Assembly: GCA_012841065.1 (NCBI GenBank)
Contig: DUVI01000007.1
Location: 1-59,028, forward strand
Origin: Bacillota bacterium
GTDB lineage: Bacteria; Bacillota; Sulfobacillia; Fermentithermobacillales; Fermentithermobacillaceae
Length of the DNA: 59,028 nt
Direction: 5' to 3'
Below the pieces are notes generated by a model, which saw nothing but the letters and a program-made list of their open reading frames with translations, was not told where the DNA came from and ran no database searches. Within the stretch, counting starts at the first letter, position 1; every line of letters begins with the position of its first letter. Shown piece by piece: positions 51,505-59,028 of the stretch. The translations under genes and the position numbers were made by a program.

Positions 51505-52392
51505 ATGTGGATTTTTGCAACAGCAATCGCCATCATAGTGCTTGTGCTTGCGCTTCTCCGCTTCCGAAAGAGCACTGACGTGCCTGCTCAAGGGCCTCAG
51601 ACCCATATGGAGATATCCACCGGTATAGGTATACCGCCCGAGGAACTCGACGCAAGCCAAGCCGGCCAAGCTGACCGGCAAGCCGGGGTTGCGCTTCCGC
51701 GGATCCCCCCTCCCACGGAACGTGCAGGTGACGGGTCACTGGCGTCAACTAACTTGCGCAAAATTGACTTACCCAAAGAGGTGGAACTGGTGTGGGAAGC
51801 AGGCGGACTCATCGAATTCCAGCCCGGAGCCTGGGCTGTTGCCAAAGATCCTTCTGAACATTCCCAGGAACACATGAGCGATGAATCCGGCCAAGAGCCG
51901 TCACATCCAACGGTGGAAGAAACCTATACGCTTCCGCAACGCTACGGAATTGACAGGCTGGTCCTGATGGCCAGGGATCCCAATTGGATATATGCTTACT
52001 GGGAAGTAACCCACGAGAAATATAGGCAGAAGTGTGAGAAGCACTTGCGCAATTGGGGACTTTCCCGGCCTGTGCTCAGGATATACAACTTGACCCTAGG
52101 TCAAGGCCGGCACAAAGAAATGGATATTTTCATAAGCGACAACACAGATAACTGGTATATTAACATCTCAAGACCCCGGCATACGCTGATGGCCGAGTTA
52201 GGCAGGCTGTTTCCTGAAGACGTGTTTGTAAGTTTGCTAGCGTCTAACATAATCACCCTTCCCGCAGATGCCGTTTCAGACAGAATTTGCCCCGAATGGC
52301 CACCTATGGGCCGGCCGGAACAATATCCTCAACTCAGCGCTAAGATTGGAACCAGTTCACCAATGACTTGGAGGCAAGACACAGATGGCTAA
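51505..52392 (+). CDS. DUF4912 domain protein with N-terminal membrane anchor
   Basis: 295 residues. One N-terminal hydrophobic helix (about 3-18) and a low-complexity linker lead to the DUF4912 domain (about 145-245; YGIDRLVLMARDPNWIYAYW, then YNLTL). That domain is an Ig-like/CBM-like fold of unknown binding role, often found next to GH57 branching enzymes. The start has GGGAGGAA upstream. It overlaps the GH57 gene by 8 bases, so the two are co-translated. Binding of glucan at the membrane is inference. Confidence 0.85.
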   Translation: MWIFATAIAIIVLVLALLRFRKSTDVPAQGPQTHMEISTGIGIPPEELDASQAGQADRQAGVALPRIPPPTERAGDGSLASTNLRKIDLPKEVELVWEAGGLIEFQPGAWAVAKDPSEHSQEHMSDESGQEPSHPTVEETYTLPQRYGIDRLVLMARDPNWIYAYWEVTHEKYRQKCEKHLRNWGLSRPVLRIYNLTLGQGRHKEMDIFISDNTDNWYINISRPRHTLMAELGRLFPEDVFVSLLASNIITLPADAVSDRICPEWPPMGRPEQYPQLSAKIGTSSPMTWRQDTDG

Positions 52393-53992
52393 AGGTTTCT
52401 TGAGCATCGTGCTCCACGCACACCTGCCCTTCGTGAAGCATCTTGATGCCGAAGACTGCCTGGAGCAAAGATGGCTGTTCCAGGCGATCACAGAGACATA
52501 TATCCCCCTCCTGAACAAGCTGCTGAAGCTTGCAGAAGACAGCTTGCCAGGCAAGATCACAATATCACTGTCCCCTCCCTTGCTTGAGATGTTAGCTGAC
52601 AGCTTGCTTCAAGAACGTTACATGAAGCACCTTGAACATCTTATAGAGCTGGCTGAGAAAGAGACCGTAAGGCTTAGAGGCGACATCAACCTGGAGCCCC
52701 TGGCGCGTATGTACCTGAACAGGTTCAAACAGACCTATTCGGACTACGTAGACAGATTCAAGCGCAACCTGATACAACCATGGGCAACACTTGAATCTGA
52801 AGGATATGTGGAGCTATCCACATCTGCCGCCACTCACGCATATCTGCCCCTTATGCTCACCAAAGAGTCTATCAGAGCTCAAGTGAGAACAGGAATCAAT
52901 ACTTTCAGGCGCCATTTCGGCCACACGCCTCGTGGCTTTTGGCTGCCTGAATGCGCCTACACACCGGATGTAGAGCAGGTACTCAAGCAGGAAGGCGTCG
53001 AATACTTCGTCATGGAAACCCATGGTGTGCTTTTCTCTACCCCCAGGCCAAGATTTGGGTATCACGCTCCTGTAGTTACACCTACCGGCCTGTTGGTTTT
53101 CGCCAGAGATCCTGATTGTTCCAAACAAGTATGGAGTGCAGACGAAGGCTACCCCGGAGATCCGTGGTACAGGGAATACTACAGGGATGTGGGGTACGAC
53201 CTTCCTTTGGACTACCTGGGTGAAGCGCTGCCAAACAACACGCGGGTGCCCATAGGGATCAAGTACTACAGGGTAACCGACAGAAGAAGCGAGTACAAGG
53301 ATTTCTACCGGCCTGATGTAGCTAGGCACAGGGCATGGGAGCATGCGGGCAACTTCATCTTTTGGCGCAACAAAGAGGCCGAATTCTGGAAGGATGTATA
53401 TGACAGAAGACCGGTTATGGTGGCCCCCTATGACGCCGAGCTCTTCGGGCACTGGTGGTACGAAGGCCCCCTGTTCCTGGATAACCTGCTACGCCGGATG
53501 GCACAAGAAAAACAACATGTGAAACCCATAACCTTGTCCCAATACCGCGAGTATTATCCGGTCAACCAGCCTGCAGAACCGTCGGTTTCAAGCTGGGGTT
53601 ACAAAGGCTATCATGAAGTGTGGCTCGAACAATCCAACCATTGGATTTACAGGCACTTGCACCACTGCGAAATGTCAATGGCCCAACTTTCAGAGGATTT
53701 CAAGCACGCCACGGGACTTGCAGAAAGGGCCTTGAACCAGGCAGCCCGTGAGCTTATGCTTGCTCAAGCTTCAGACTGGCCGTTCATAATGAAATCAGGG
53801 ACTGTACATCAATATGCAGTCAATCGTTTTGTAACTCACATAGGGAGATTTCTAAAACTTGCAAGTCAGGTTGAAGCAGGCGCGGTGGACCCGGGTTTTC
53901 TAAAGCACTTGGAGCATACGGACACCATATTCCCTGACATTGATTTTAGGATCTTCGCTGCAAGTACCCAGGATGCCGAGAAGGTATCCTAG
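52385..53992 (+). CDS. GH57 family 1,4-alpha-glucan branching enzyme-like protein
   Basis: 535 residues with the GH57 (beta/alpha)7 barrel and a C-terminal helical DUF1957 domain. Five GH57 motifs are readable: HAHLPFV (11-17), nucleophile E189 in GFWLPECAY, YFVMETHG, acid/base D350 in APYDAELFGHWWYEGP, and the C-terminal domain WPFIMKSG. Branching enzymes move alpha-1,4 segments to form alpha-1,6 branches in glycogen. Length and motif set fit the branching-enzyme subgroup better than amylases. It is coupled to DUF4912 upstream. Confidence 0.9.
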   Translation: MAKGFLSIVLHAHLPFVKHLDAEDCLEQRWLFQAITETYIPLLNKLLKLAEDSLPGKITISLSPPLLEMLADSLLQERYMKHLEHLIELAEKETVRLRGDINLEPLARMYLNRFKQTYSDYVDRFKRNLIQPWATLESEGYVELSTSAATHAYLPLMLTKESIRAQVRTGINTFRRHFGHTPRGFWLPECAYTPDVEQVLKQEGVEYFVMETHGVLFSTPRPRFGYHAPVVTPTGLLVFARDPDCSKQVWSADEGYPGDPWYREYYRDVGYDLPLDYLGEALPNNTRVPIGIKYYRVTDRRSEYKDFYRPDVARHRAWEHAGNFIFWRNKEAEFWKDVYDRRPVMVAPYDAELFGHWWYEGPLFLDNLLRRMAQEKQHVKPITLSQYREYYPVNQPAEPSVSSWGYKGYHEVWLEQSNHWIYRHLHHCEMSMAQLSEDFKHATGLAERALNQAARELMLAQASDWPFIMKSGTVHQYAVNRFVTHIGRFLKLASQVEAGAVDPGFLKHLEHTDTIFPDIDFRIFAASTQDAEKVS

Positions 53993-54066
53993 CAGAGACA
54001 TAATGGCTGCCATTCCCTGGATGTTTGCTGGTTTACCGTATGAATACGTTCGAAAGGGCTGATCGT

Positions 54067-54780
54067 GTGGGAACGTCAGAGCAAACTGAAACCAACAAAG
54101 CCGATACCATCAAGGAATTCGGTACGATTAGTCTGCCGTACGGACAGGCAAAGATCTTCTGCCTGCCCATGATCGGACAAATCGAAGGACACATTGTGCT
54201 TCCTTCCCAAAACAAAACCACCAAATACGAACATGTCCTGCCCCAGCTTGTGGCCATAGAAGAAGATCCGAACATGGCAGGCCTTTTGGTGCTGCTAAAC
54301 ACAGTTGGCGGAGATGTAGAGGCCGGCCTGGCAATAGCCGAGCTGATAAGAAGCATGTCTAAACCTACAGTCTCGCTGGTGCTAGGCGGAGGACACAGCA
54401 TCGGGGTCCCGATAGCTGTCGCGGCCAAGTATTCGTTCATTACAGAGACCGCAACCATGACCATACATCCCCTAAGGCTTGCCGGAACAGTCCTGGGAGT
54501 TCCACAGACGTACGAATACTTGGAGAAAATGCAGGACTGTGTGATAAAATTCGTCGTCAACAATTCAAACATACCCGAACAGGTTTTCCGGGAGATCATG
54601 TTCAGGACAGGTGAGTTGGTCCGGGATATAGGCACCATTCTCGTGGGAAAAGAAGCAGTCCGCGATATGATTCCACTCCGTTCTCCTAAGACTCCTGCAG
54701 CTACGTCATTCCGCCTCGCTCCGGCCTATTTCGCCTCGCTGGCACTTACTCCCATCTTCTTGTTAGGGTCCCCGGAGTGA
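54067..54780 (+). CDS. tepA: ClpP-like protein TepA
   Basis: 237 residues from GTG 54067, eight bases after AAAGGG; TTG 54025 and ATG 54040 lack sites. It is of the ClpP/crotonase fold, TepA (YmfB) subgroup. [22 protein letters not shown] matches the ClpP core. Ser111 in [11 protein letters not shown] and His134 in MTIHPLR could form the catalytic pair. B. subtilis TepA was proposed to aid protein export and is linked to SASP degradation in spores. It stands between the glucan and GH18 genes, all on the plus strand. Confidence 0.88.
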   Translation: MGTSEQTETNKADTIKEFGTISLPYGQAKIFCLPMIGQIEGHIVLPSQNKTTKYEHVLPQLVAIEEDPNMAGLLVLLNTVGGDVEAGLAIAELIRSMSKPTVSLVLGGGHSIGVPIAVAAKYSFITETATMTIHPLRLAGTVLGVPQTYEYLEKMQDCVIKFVVNNSNIPEQVFREIMFRTGELVRDIGTILVGKEAVRDMIPLRSPKTPAATSFRLAPAYFASLALTPIFLLGSPE

Positions 54781-54864
54781 GCGAGGAGGAAGAGCAAAAA
54801 GGTTTTCGTTACCAGGATTGCGAAAAAGGATACATGCGAATGCCACGGAGAGAGGAGAATATGG

Positions 54865-56397
54865 ATGGTCCGGACACAAAACTGCGTTAGGCTGCCTCTA
54901 ACACTACTACTGCTCATTTGCTTCTTGACGGCCGCACCTTATCCATGCACATCCTGGCGGCCTGCCCTGGCACAACCAGCCGTCGGAGTTCCTGTTCTCA
55001 TAGCGGTTGCAGAACCGCCTTATGTAAATGTGCTTCTGGATATAACGCCGGTGAGTTTCACGGTTAGACCGTACATTGAAGACGGGACTACAATGGTACC
55101 TCTGAGGGCACTGGGCGAAGCCGTGGGGGCTGAGATCGGATGGGACGATACCCAAAAGGCGGCTACTTATTCCAAGAGCGGCCTTACTCTCCTGATCAGG
55201 GTCGGGGAAACCACAGTCAGCACCACAGACGGACAGCTTATTCCCATGCCCAAACCTGCGGTCTTGCTGGACGGGAACACCATGGTGCCTTTGAGGCTGT
55301 TTACCGAAATCCTAGGGTATAGCGTTTCGTGGGATGAGTCCACCCGCACTGTATACATCTCCTCTCCGAAGGAACGAACGTCTCCTGGCATGTGGGGATT
55401 CTATGCCCTCGGCTCACTTACATATTCAAGCTGGTCAGACGTGTTTGGCGCCAGGTATCCGTATTCCGAAGACGATTGCGCAGCTAACAAAATGGAAGGC
55501 TTGTTCCTTGGGTGGTTTGCAGTGGACAAACAAGGCAACATCACCTCAAAGTACAACCCCACAGGGTTCCAGAAGCCCGACGGTTGGCCCTCTGTAATTC
55601 TAAGAGCAAGATTACACGGGATGAAGCTGTTTTGCATGTATTTTGCTGACCACGAGTCTGACATAGGTTCACTTCTGGATGACCCGGTCACCAGGCGCAG
55701 ACTCGCCTTCGACATTGCCGGTATGTCGGCTGAATATGACGGGGTGCTAATTGACTTTGAAGGCCTGGGACTGGATGAAGCCCTAGCTGAAAGGGACAAA
55801 GCCAACTTCAACGAATTCCTTGAACTGCTGAGAGATCATCTGAAGGATAAGCCCCTCGCAGTAGCCCTCCCTCCTCTCAGCAGCCCATATAAGGGCTACG
55901 ATCACGGGGACATCGGGCACGTTGCCGACTTGGTTGTGCTCATGGCATACAATTTCCAAGATCCCAAATCACCGTCACCTGTAGCATCTCTTGAACAGGT
56001 GGATAACGCCATAAGGCAGGAATGTGAACTTGTAAGCCCGGACAAGATAATCCTCGGAATTCCTGCATACGGTGCCCTTTACAGGGTTTCCGAAGACGGG
56101 CAAGCATCGATTATTGCCTTACCGCCATCTAAGGACGGCATCGCAGGATTTCCAGAGTACCCCGGTGTTTCTGCTTTCAATACAGGCCGTCATGCGGATA
56201 ACGCGACTCTGGCATTTATCCCTGAATACCTGTGCAATTACATTGAATGGGAAGGCATAGAGGGGTCTTACAAAGCTTACCTTGAAGACACCCGATCCTT
56301 ACAAGTGCGTGTTATGATGGCACAAAGGTACGGCTTGAGGGGCGTCGCAGTTTGGCGGCTGGGGTTCCTTCCTGAAAACTGGTGGATTGGATTATAA
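54865..56397 (+). CDS. Secreted GH18 protein with copper-amine-oxidase-like N-terminal domain
   Basis: 510 residues. A signal peptide (about 1-37) is followed by a stalk domain of the 'copper amine oxidase N-terminal' type with two half repeats (about 55-167: TTMVPLRALGEAVGAEIGWD and NTMVPLRLFTEILGYSVSWD). The GH18 domain (about 175-510) carries D292-G-V-L-I-D297-F-E299, where Glu is the acid/base, plus LVVLMAYNFQD and GVAVWRLGFL. Such enzymes hydrolyse peptidoglycan or chitin-like polymers. The closest functional idea is a spore-cortex/wall glucosaminidase, but no LysM is present. AGGAGA lies six bases before the ATG. Confidence 0.9.
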   Translation: MVRTQNCVRLPLTLLLLICFLTAAPYPCTSWRPALAQPAVGVPVLIAVAEPPYVNVLLDITPVSFTVRPYIEDGTTMVPLRALGEAVGAEIGWDDTQKAATYSKSGLTLLIRVGETTVSTTDGQLIPMPKPAVLLDGNTMVPLRLFTEILGYSVSWDESTRTVYISSPKERTSPGMWGFYALGSLTYSSWSDVFGARYPYSEDDCAANKMEGLFLGWFAVDKQGNITSKYNPTGFQKPDGWPSVILRARLHGMKLFCMYFADHESDIGSLLDDPVTRRRLAFDIAGMSAEYDGVLIDFEGLGLDEALAERDKANFNEFLELLRDHLKDKPLAVALPPLSSPYKGYDHGDIGHVADLVVLMAYNFQDPKSPSPVASLEQVDNAIRQECELVSPDKIILGIPAYGALYRVSEDGQASIIALPPSKDGIAGFPEYPGVSAFNTGRHADNATLAFIPEYLCNYIEWEGIEGSYKAYLEDTRSLQVRVMMAQRYGLRGVAVWRLGFLPENWWIGL

Positions 56398-56412
56398 CAG
56401 GCCGCACTGATT

Positions 56413-56540
56413 GTGCATCACATGCACCAACCCCACCGTTTTTCGTCACCTCAACCATCGATGCACAAGGTGCACCAATCCGGCCGATTTCAGTCATGCC
56501 TAACGCCTAAATGGTGCACCGTGTGCGCCAACAGCCGTGC
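56413..56540. repeat. Cluster of three degenerate direct repeats
   Basis: Three related units start at 56413, 56461 and 56514 (spacing 48 and 53). The consensus is RTGCAY-N3-RTGCACCAA followed by CC-rich sequence and TTT. Each unit has an internal TGCA/TGCAC symmetry. The 48-base period equals 16 codons, yet no convincing gene covers it. They fill the 179-base gap between the convergent GH18 and M20 genes. Confidence 0.6.
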
Positions 56541-56576
56541 TTTCCGGAAACCATCCGGCTCCCGCCTTGCCGGCCG

Positions 56577-57761
56577 TCAGAGCTTGTCATATAGTAACGC
56601 CGCAAAGCACATAAGGGCATACTTGATGCCGGGTATCAGCGAGTCGATATAAAGACCTTCGCTGGTCTTGTGTCCGTCCCTCGACCTCTTAAACCCCATG
56701 GTTACCGCGGGCCATCCTCTCGAAAGGGGAATATTTGAGTCCGTGCTCCCGGCACCCACCCGAGGTTCATGCCCCAGTTCCCTTCCAAGCGCCAAGAGCC
56801 CCTGCAAGTAGCCGGACTCTTCAGGCAGCTTGCCTGCAGGCCTGTCTCCGACCACCTGAATGTCGTAACCAGTACCGGTCTCCTCAGCTGCCTTCTCCAA
56901 GATCGCCATGACCTCTCGCTCTAAACGGGACAACCAGTCCTGCGATACAGACCTCATATCCAGGAGCATGCTTGCTGTCTGTGCTATGGAGTTAACTGAA
57001 TGACCTCCCTCAATTACGCCCACGTTGTAGGTGGTCCTGGGGTTATCGGGCACCCGAATCCTGGCTATACCGGCAATAGCAGTACCCAATCCGTGGATTG
57101 CGCTGGAATTGCCGAAGTCAGCCCAGCTATGCCCTCCTTGGCCTTTGAACTCGACCCGAAGCCGCCTGCTTCCAACAGCCTGGCTAGTTATCTGCTGAGT
57201 ATTGCCGTCAATGTTGAGGAACACAAGCTTGTCTGGGTCCAACCTGAATCCGTCAAAATCATAATCTTCGACATGATCGCAGAAATACCGTGCTCCCCTC
57301 AGATCGCCCAAGCCCTCCTCACCTACGGTTGACACCAACACCACCGGATGAGGTAAGGGAAGGTGGCCCAAAAACACTTTACCAAGGAGAAGCATACATG
57401 CAACCGAAGCAGAATTGTCGCTCACTCCAGGCGCAGCAAGGATATTACCCTCCCGCCTTACTGTAAGGTCCGTATCCATGGGAAATACAGTATCCATGTG
57501 GGCCATGCTCACAATCACCCTGGAATCGTCTTTCCCGGGGAAGAATCCAATCACATTACCCACTTCGTCCACATGAACTACAGGAAAACCCATGGATTCC
57601 ATCTTGTTCTTCAGCAGCCTCGTCCTTTGCTCCTCTTGATTGCTGGGAGCAGGCACCTGGGTTATTTCAGTGATGAGCCCAATATACTCCTCCAGGCAAG
57701 TGTCGAAGTACTCCAAACCATTTCTAACAAGGTCTTCCTTGATTAACGCCTCTGAAATCAC
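56577..57761 (-). CDS. M20 family metallopeptidase (PepT-like)
   Basis: 394 residues. Di-zinc site: H88 and D90 in AHMDTV, bridging D115 in GVSDNSAS, base E148/E149 in VGEEGLGD, then GSTDSN and GHKTSEGLYIDSL near the end. The dimerisation/lid domain lies at about 205-310 (FKGQGGHSWADFGNSSAIHG, then IEGGHSVNSIAQ). The overall pattern is closest to tripeptidase T-like or acetylornithine-deacetylase-like members. The exact substrate cannot be told. GTG start with GAGGGG upstream. Confidence 0.88.
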   Translation of the reverse strand: MISEALIKEDLVRNGLEYFDTCLEEYIGLITEITQVPAPSNQEEQRTRLLKNKMESMGFPVVHVDEVGNVIGFFPGKDDSRVIVSMAHMDTVFPMDTDLTVRREGNILAAPGVSDNSASVACMLLLGKVFLGHLPLPHPVVLVSTVGEEGLGDLRGARYFCDHVEDYDFDGFRLDPDKLVFLNIDGNTQQITSQAVGSRRLRVEFKGQGGHSWADFGNSSAIHGLGTAIAGIARIRVPDNPRTTYNVGVIEGGHSVNSIAQTASMLLDMRSVSQDWLSRLEREVMAILEKAAEETGTGYDIQVVGDRPAGKLPEESGYLQGLLALGRELGHEPRVGAGSTDSNIPLSRGWPAVTMGFKRSRDGHKTSEGLYIDSLIPGIKYALMCFAALLYDKL

Positions 57762-57887
57762 ACCTTACACCCCTCAGTCGGATGGTATTTTTCGTATATG
57801 GTGTTTTCACGATTGGTATGCAGATGACTCTGCCCAGTTAGTCTTCATCGTGATTGAACTATAAACCTTCGGTAAGGAAAGGGTTAG

Positions 57888-57896
57888 TGCTATAAT
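57888..57896 (+). promoter_or_regulatory. Extended -10 promoter of the ECF S-component gene
   Basis: TGCTATAAT is a perfect extended -10. The -35 region (TTCGGT, 57868-57873) is weak. It gives a leader of about 33 bases with AGGAGG at 57921-57926. I see no riboswitch in so short a leader. Confidence 0.6.
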
Positions 57897-57935
57897 TCCT
57901 AAGGAACATGCTTATATTCACAGGAGGCAATTCCC

Positions 57936-58439
57936 ATGAGAGACAGACAATCACCTCTTGCCACACTGGTAACCTTAAGTCTACTAACTGCAGTAGTTTT
58001 GGTGGCAACCATGTTCCTAAAGCTGCCGACCGCCACAGGTTACATTCACCTGGGTGACGGAGTAATATATTCGGTGTCAATGGCCTTCGGAGGATTTGCA
58101 GGAGCAGTGTCCGGAGCCTTAGGTTCATTTCTGGCTGATATCCTGGGCGGATACCCTGCATGGGCACCGTGGACCTTTGTGATAAAGGGAGTTGCGGGCT
58201 ATATTGCAGCAATGGTTGGACATGGAAAACCCAAGAACCGTCAGCTTGTGGCAATGGTCCTGGCTTCTGTGTGGATTATCGCCGGCTATGCCGTGGGTGC
58301 GGCAGTGATGTACTCACCAAAGGCGGTTCCTACGGAAATCCTTGGTAACATAGCCCAAACAGGCTCAGGTGTAATAGTCGGCTTTGTATTGACCCCTGTG
58401 CTCCAATCAACCTTTGCCAATTTGACCCGCAAGACTTAA
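57936..58439 (+). CDS. ECF transporter S component (substrate-binding membrane subunit)
   Basis: 167 residues with about five to six hydrophobic helices. The motif GYIHLGDGVIY (about 35-45), GALGSFLADILGGYPAWAPW (about 61-80) and TFVIKGVAGYIA are typical of ECF S components of the HmpT/DUF1393-like group, which bind vitamins or precursors such as hydroxymethylpyrimidine. It would dock on a shared EcfAAT module, which is not encoded here. The substrate remains open. Confidence 0.88.
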   Translation: MRDRQSPLATLVTLSLLTAVVLVATMFLKLPTATGYIHLGDGVIYSVSMAFGGFAGAVSGALGSFLADILGGYPAWAPWTFVIKGVAGYIAAMVGHGKPKNRQLVAMVLASVWIIAGYAVGAAVMYSPKAVPTEILGNIAQTGSGVIVGFVLTPVLQSTFANLTRKT

Positions 58440-58445
58440 TGGCGG

Positions 58446-58470
58446 GCCTGGGGCTGGACTAACCCCAGGC
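58446..58470 (+). terminator. Terminator after the ECF S-component gene
   Basis: GCCTGGGG (58446-58453) pairs with CCCCAGGC (58463-58470), loop of nine. A second hairpin (CCGGG, then CCCGG, about 58483-58500) lies next to the end of the convergent lyase gene. Confidence 0.7.
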
Positions 58471-58514
58471 TCATATTCATTCCCGGGCTTAAATACCCGG
58501 TTCTACCCTGGGCT

Positions 58515-59028
58515 CTACTCCACCCGTTCAAAACGCGCCGTGAAATGCCTCATTACCGGGGCCTCGTATACAAGCCTCAGCCCCTTAATCGAAGATGCGC
58601 GTTCCTTTAAGGCTTTCAGGGTCCTGGCGACCACCATCATGTGCCTGTCGGTATAGGCCCTCCGCGGTATAGCCAGCCTCACCAGTTCAAGCTCGGGCCA
58701 CACATCTTCCCCGGTTTCCGGATCCCTGTATCCAAACGCGCAGCCGCCCAGTTCTACACCACGGATCCCCCCTTCGATGAAAAGCTCGACAGTCAACGCT
58801 TGAGCAGGGAACTCATGCCGTGGGATGTGGGGCAGCAGTGCTTTGGCGTCGATGTATACTCCATGCCCTCCTGTCGGCCTTACAATGGGGATTCCGGCCT
58901 CAATAAGCAGCTCGCCCAGATATCTTACCTGGCCGATCCTGTCCTCAAGGTAGTCTTCATTGAGCACTTCATGCAGCCCTCTGGCCACGGCTTCAAGATC
59001 CCGCCCGGCGAGCCCGCCGTATGTTACG
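58515..59028 (-). CDS. Tryptophanase/tyrosine phenol-lyase family protein (C-terminal part)
   Basis: The frame is open from the right window edge, so the N-terminal two thirds, including the PLP lysine, are outside. The visible 170 residues begin [18 protein letters not shown], a hallmark of the beta-eliminating lyases TnaA and Tpl. [37 protein letters not shown] and [15 protein letters not shown] follow. The family releases indole or phenol, pyruvate and ammonia from tryptophan or tyrosine. The two substrates cannot be told apart from this part. Confidence 0.92.
   Translation of the reverse strand, partial: VTYGGLAGRDLEAVARGLHEVLNEDYLEDRIGQVRYLGELLIEAGIPIVRPTGGHGVYIDAKALLPHIPRHEFPAQALTVELFIEGGIRGVELGGCAFGYRDPETGEDVWPELELVRLAIPRRAYTDRHMMVVARTLKALKERASSIKGLRLVYEAPVMRHFTARFERVE

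Noticed and set aside
54033-54638. 201-codon open frame antisense to tepA
   Set aside because: It is the mirror of a well-supported ClpP-like gene; the translation is Ser/Thr/Pro-rich without a fold, typical of antisense shadows.
1-59028. tRNA, rRNA, CRISPR arrays, insertion sequences or prophage genes
   Set aside because: I looked for typical T-loop sequences, regular spacer-repeat arrays, transposase or integrase motifs and long inverted ends and found none that hold up.

Overview
The window looks like chromosomal core DNA of an endospore-forming member of the Bacillota (Clostridia-like, moderately GC-rich, probably anaerobic). The evidence is a Bacillus-type gene order together with sporulation genes: gpr protease, an alpha/beta-type SASP, the 27-residue SpoVM and YlbJ. 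Other markers are FapR with its operator, a zinc-type L32 and an actinobacterial-type IHF. TTG and GTG starts are common, and many are supported by a strong Shine-Dalgarno sequence.

Layout. Positions 1-133 carry the AT-rich tail of an unknown gene, followed by rubrerythrin. A minus-strand Tad/Flp pilus operon (950-6615) follows, and then a divergent S-layer-homology protein (6949-8538). From 25.8 kb down to 8.6 kb runs a long minus-strand series. It begins with lipid synthesis (fapR-plsX-degV-fabD-fabG-acpP-fabF), continues with rnc-smc-ftsY, and ends with an SRP/ribosome block (ylxM-ffh-rpsP-khpA-trmD-rplS-lepB-rbgA) and a TPR protein. The 26-30 kb region is the B. subtilis 'ylb' neighbourhood (rpmF, ylbN, ylbL, ylbJ, coaD). 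At the matching place beside coaD there is a candidate small RNA with a sporulation-type promoter and a strong terminator. Next come gpr and a SASP (30.7-31.9 kb), then recG-fakA-asp23, rpmB, spoVM, a previously uncalled 54-residue membrane protein, rpe-rsgA-prkC-prpC-rsmB-yugP, a def-fmt fusion, priA-coaBC, rpoZ-gmk and an IHF-like gene. The right end holds an alpha-glucan module (GH15, DUF4912, GH57), TepA, a secreted GH18 protein, an M20 peptidase, an ECF S-component and the end of a tryptophanase-type gene.

Working together. FapR can sense malonyl-CoA and control its own fatty-acid operon. Ffh, FtsY and LepB serve protein export. PrkC and PrpC form a kinase/phosphatase pair next to ribosome GTPase RsgA. 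GPR degrades SASPs at germination. The points most worth checking are the CsfG-like RNA locus, the Def-Fmt fusion, a PriA that has lost its ATPase motifs, the small membrane gene upstream of spoVM, a YlbL without a PDZ domain, the absence of rimM, and a degenerate repeat cluster near 56.4 kb.
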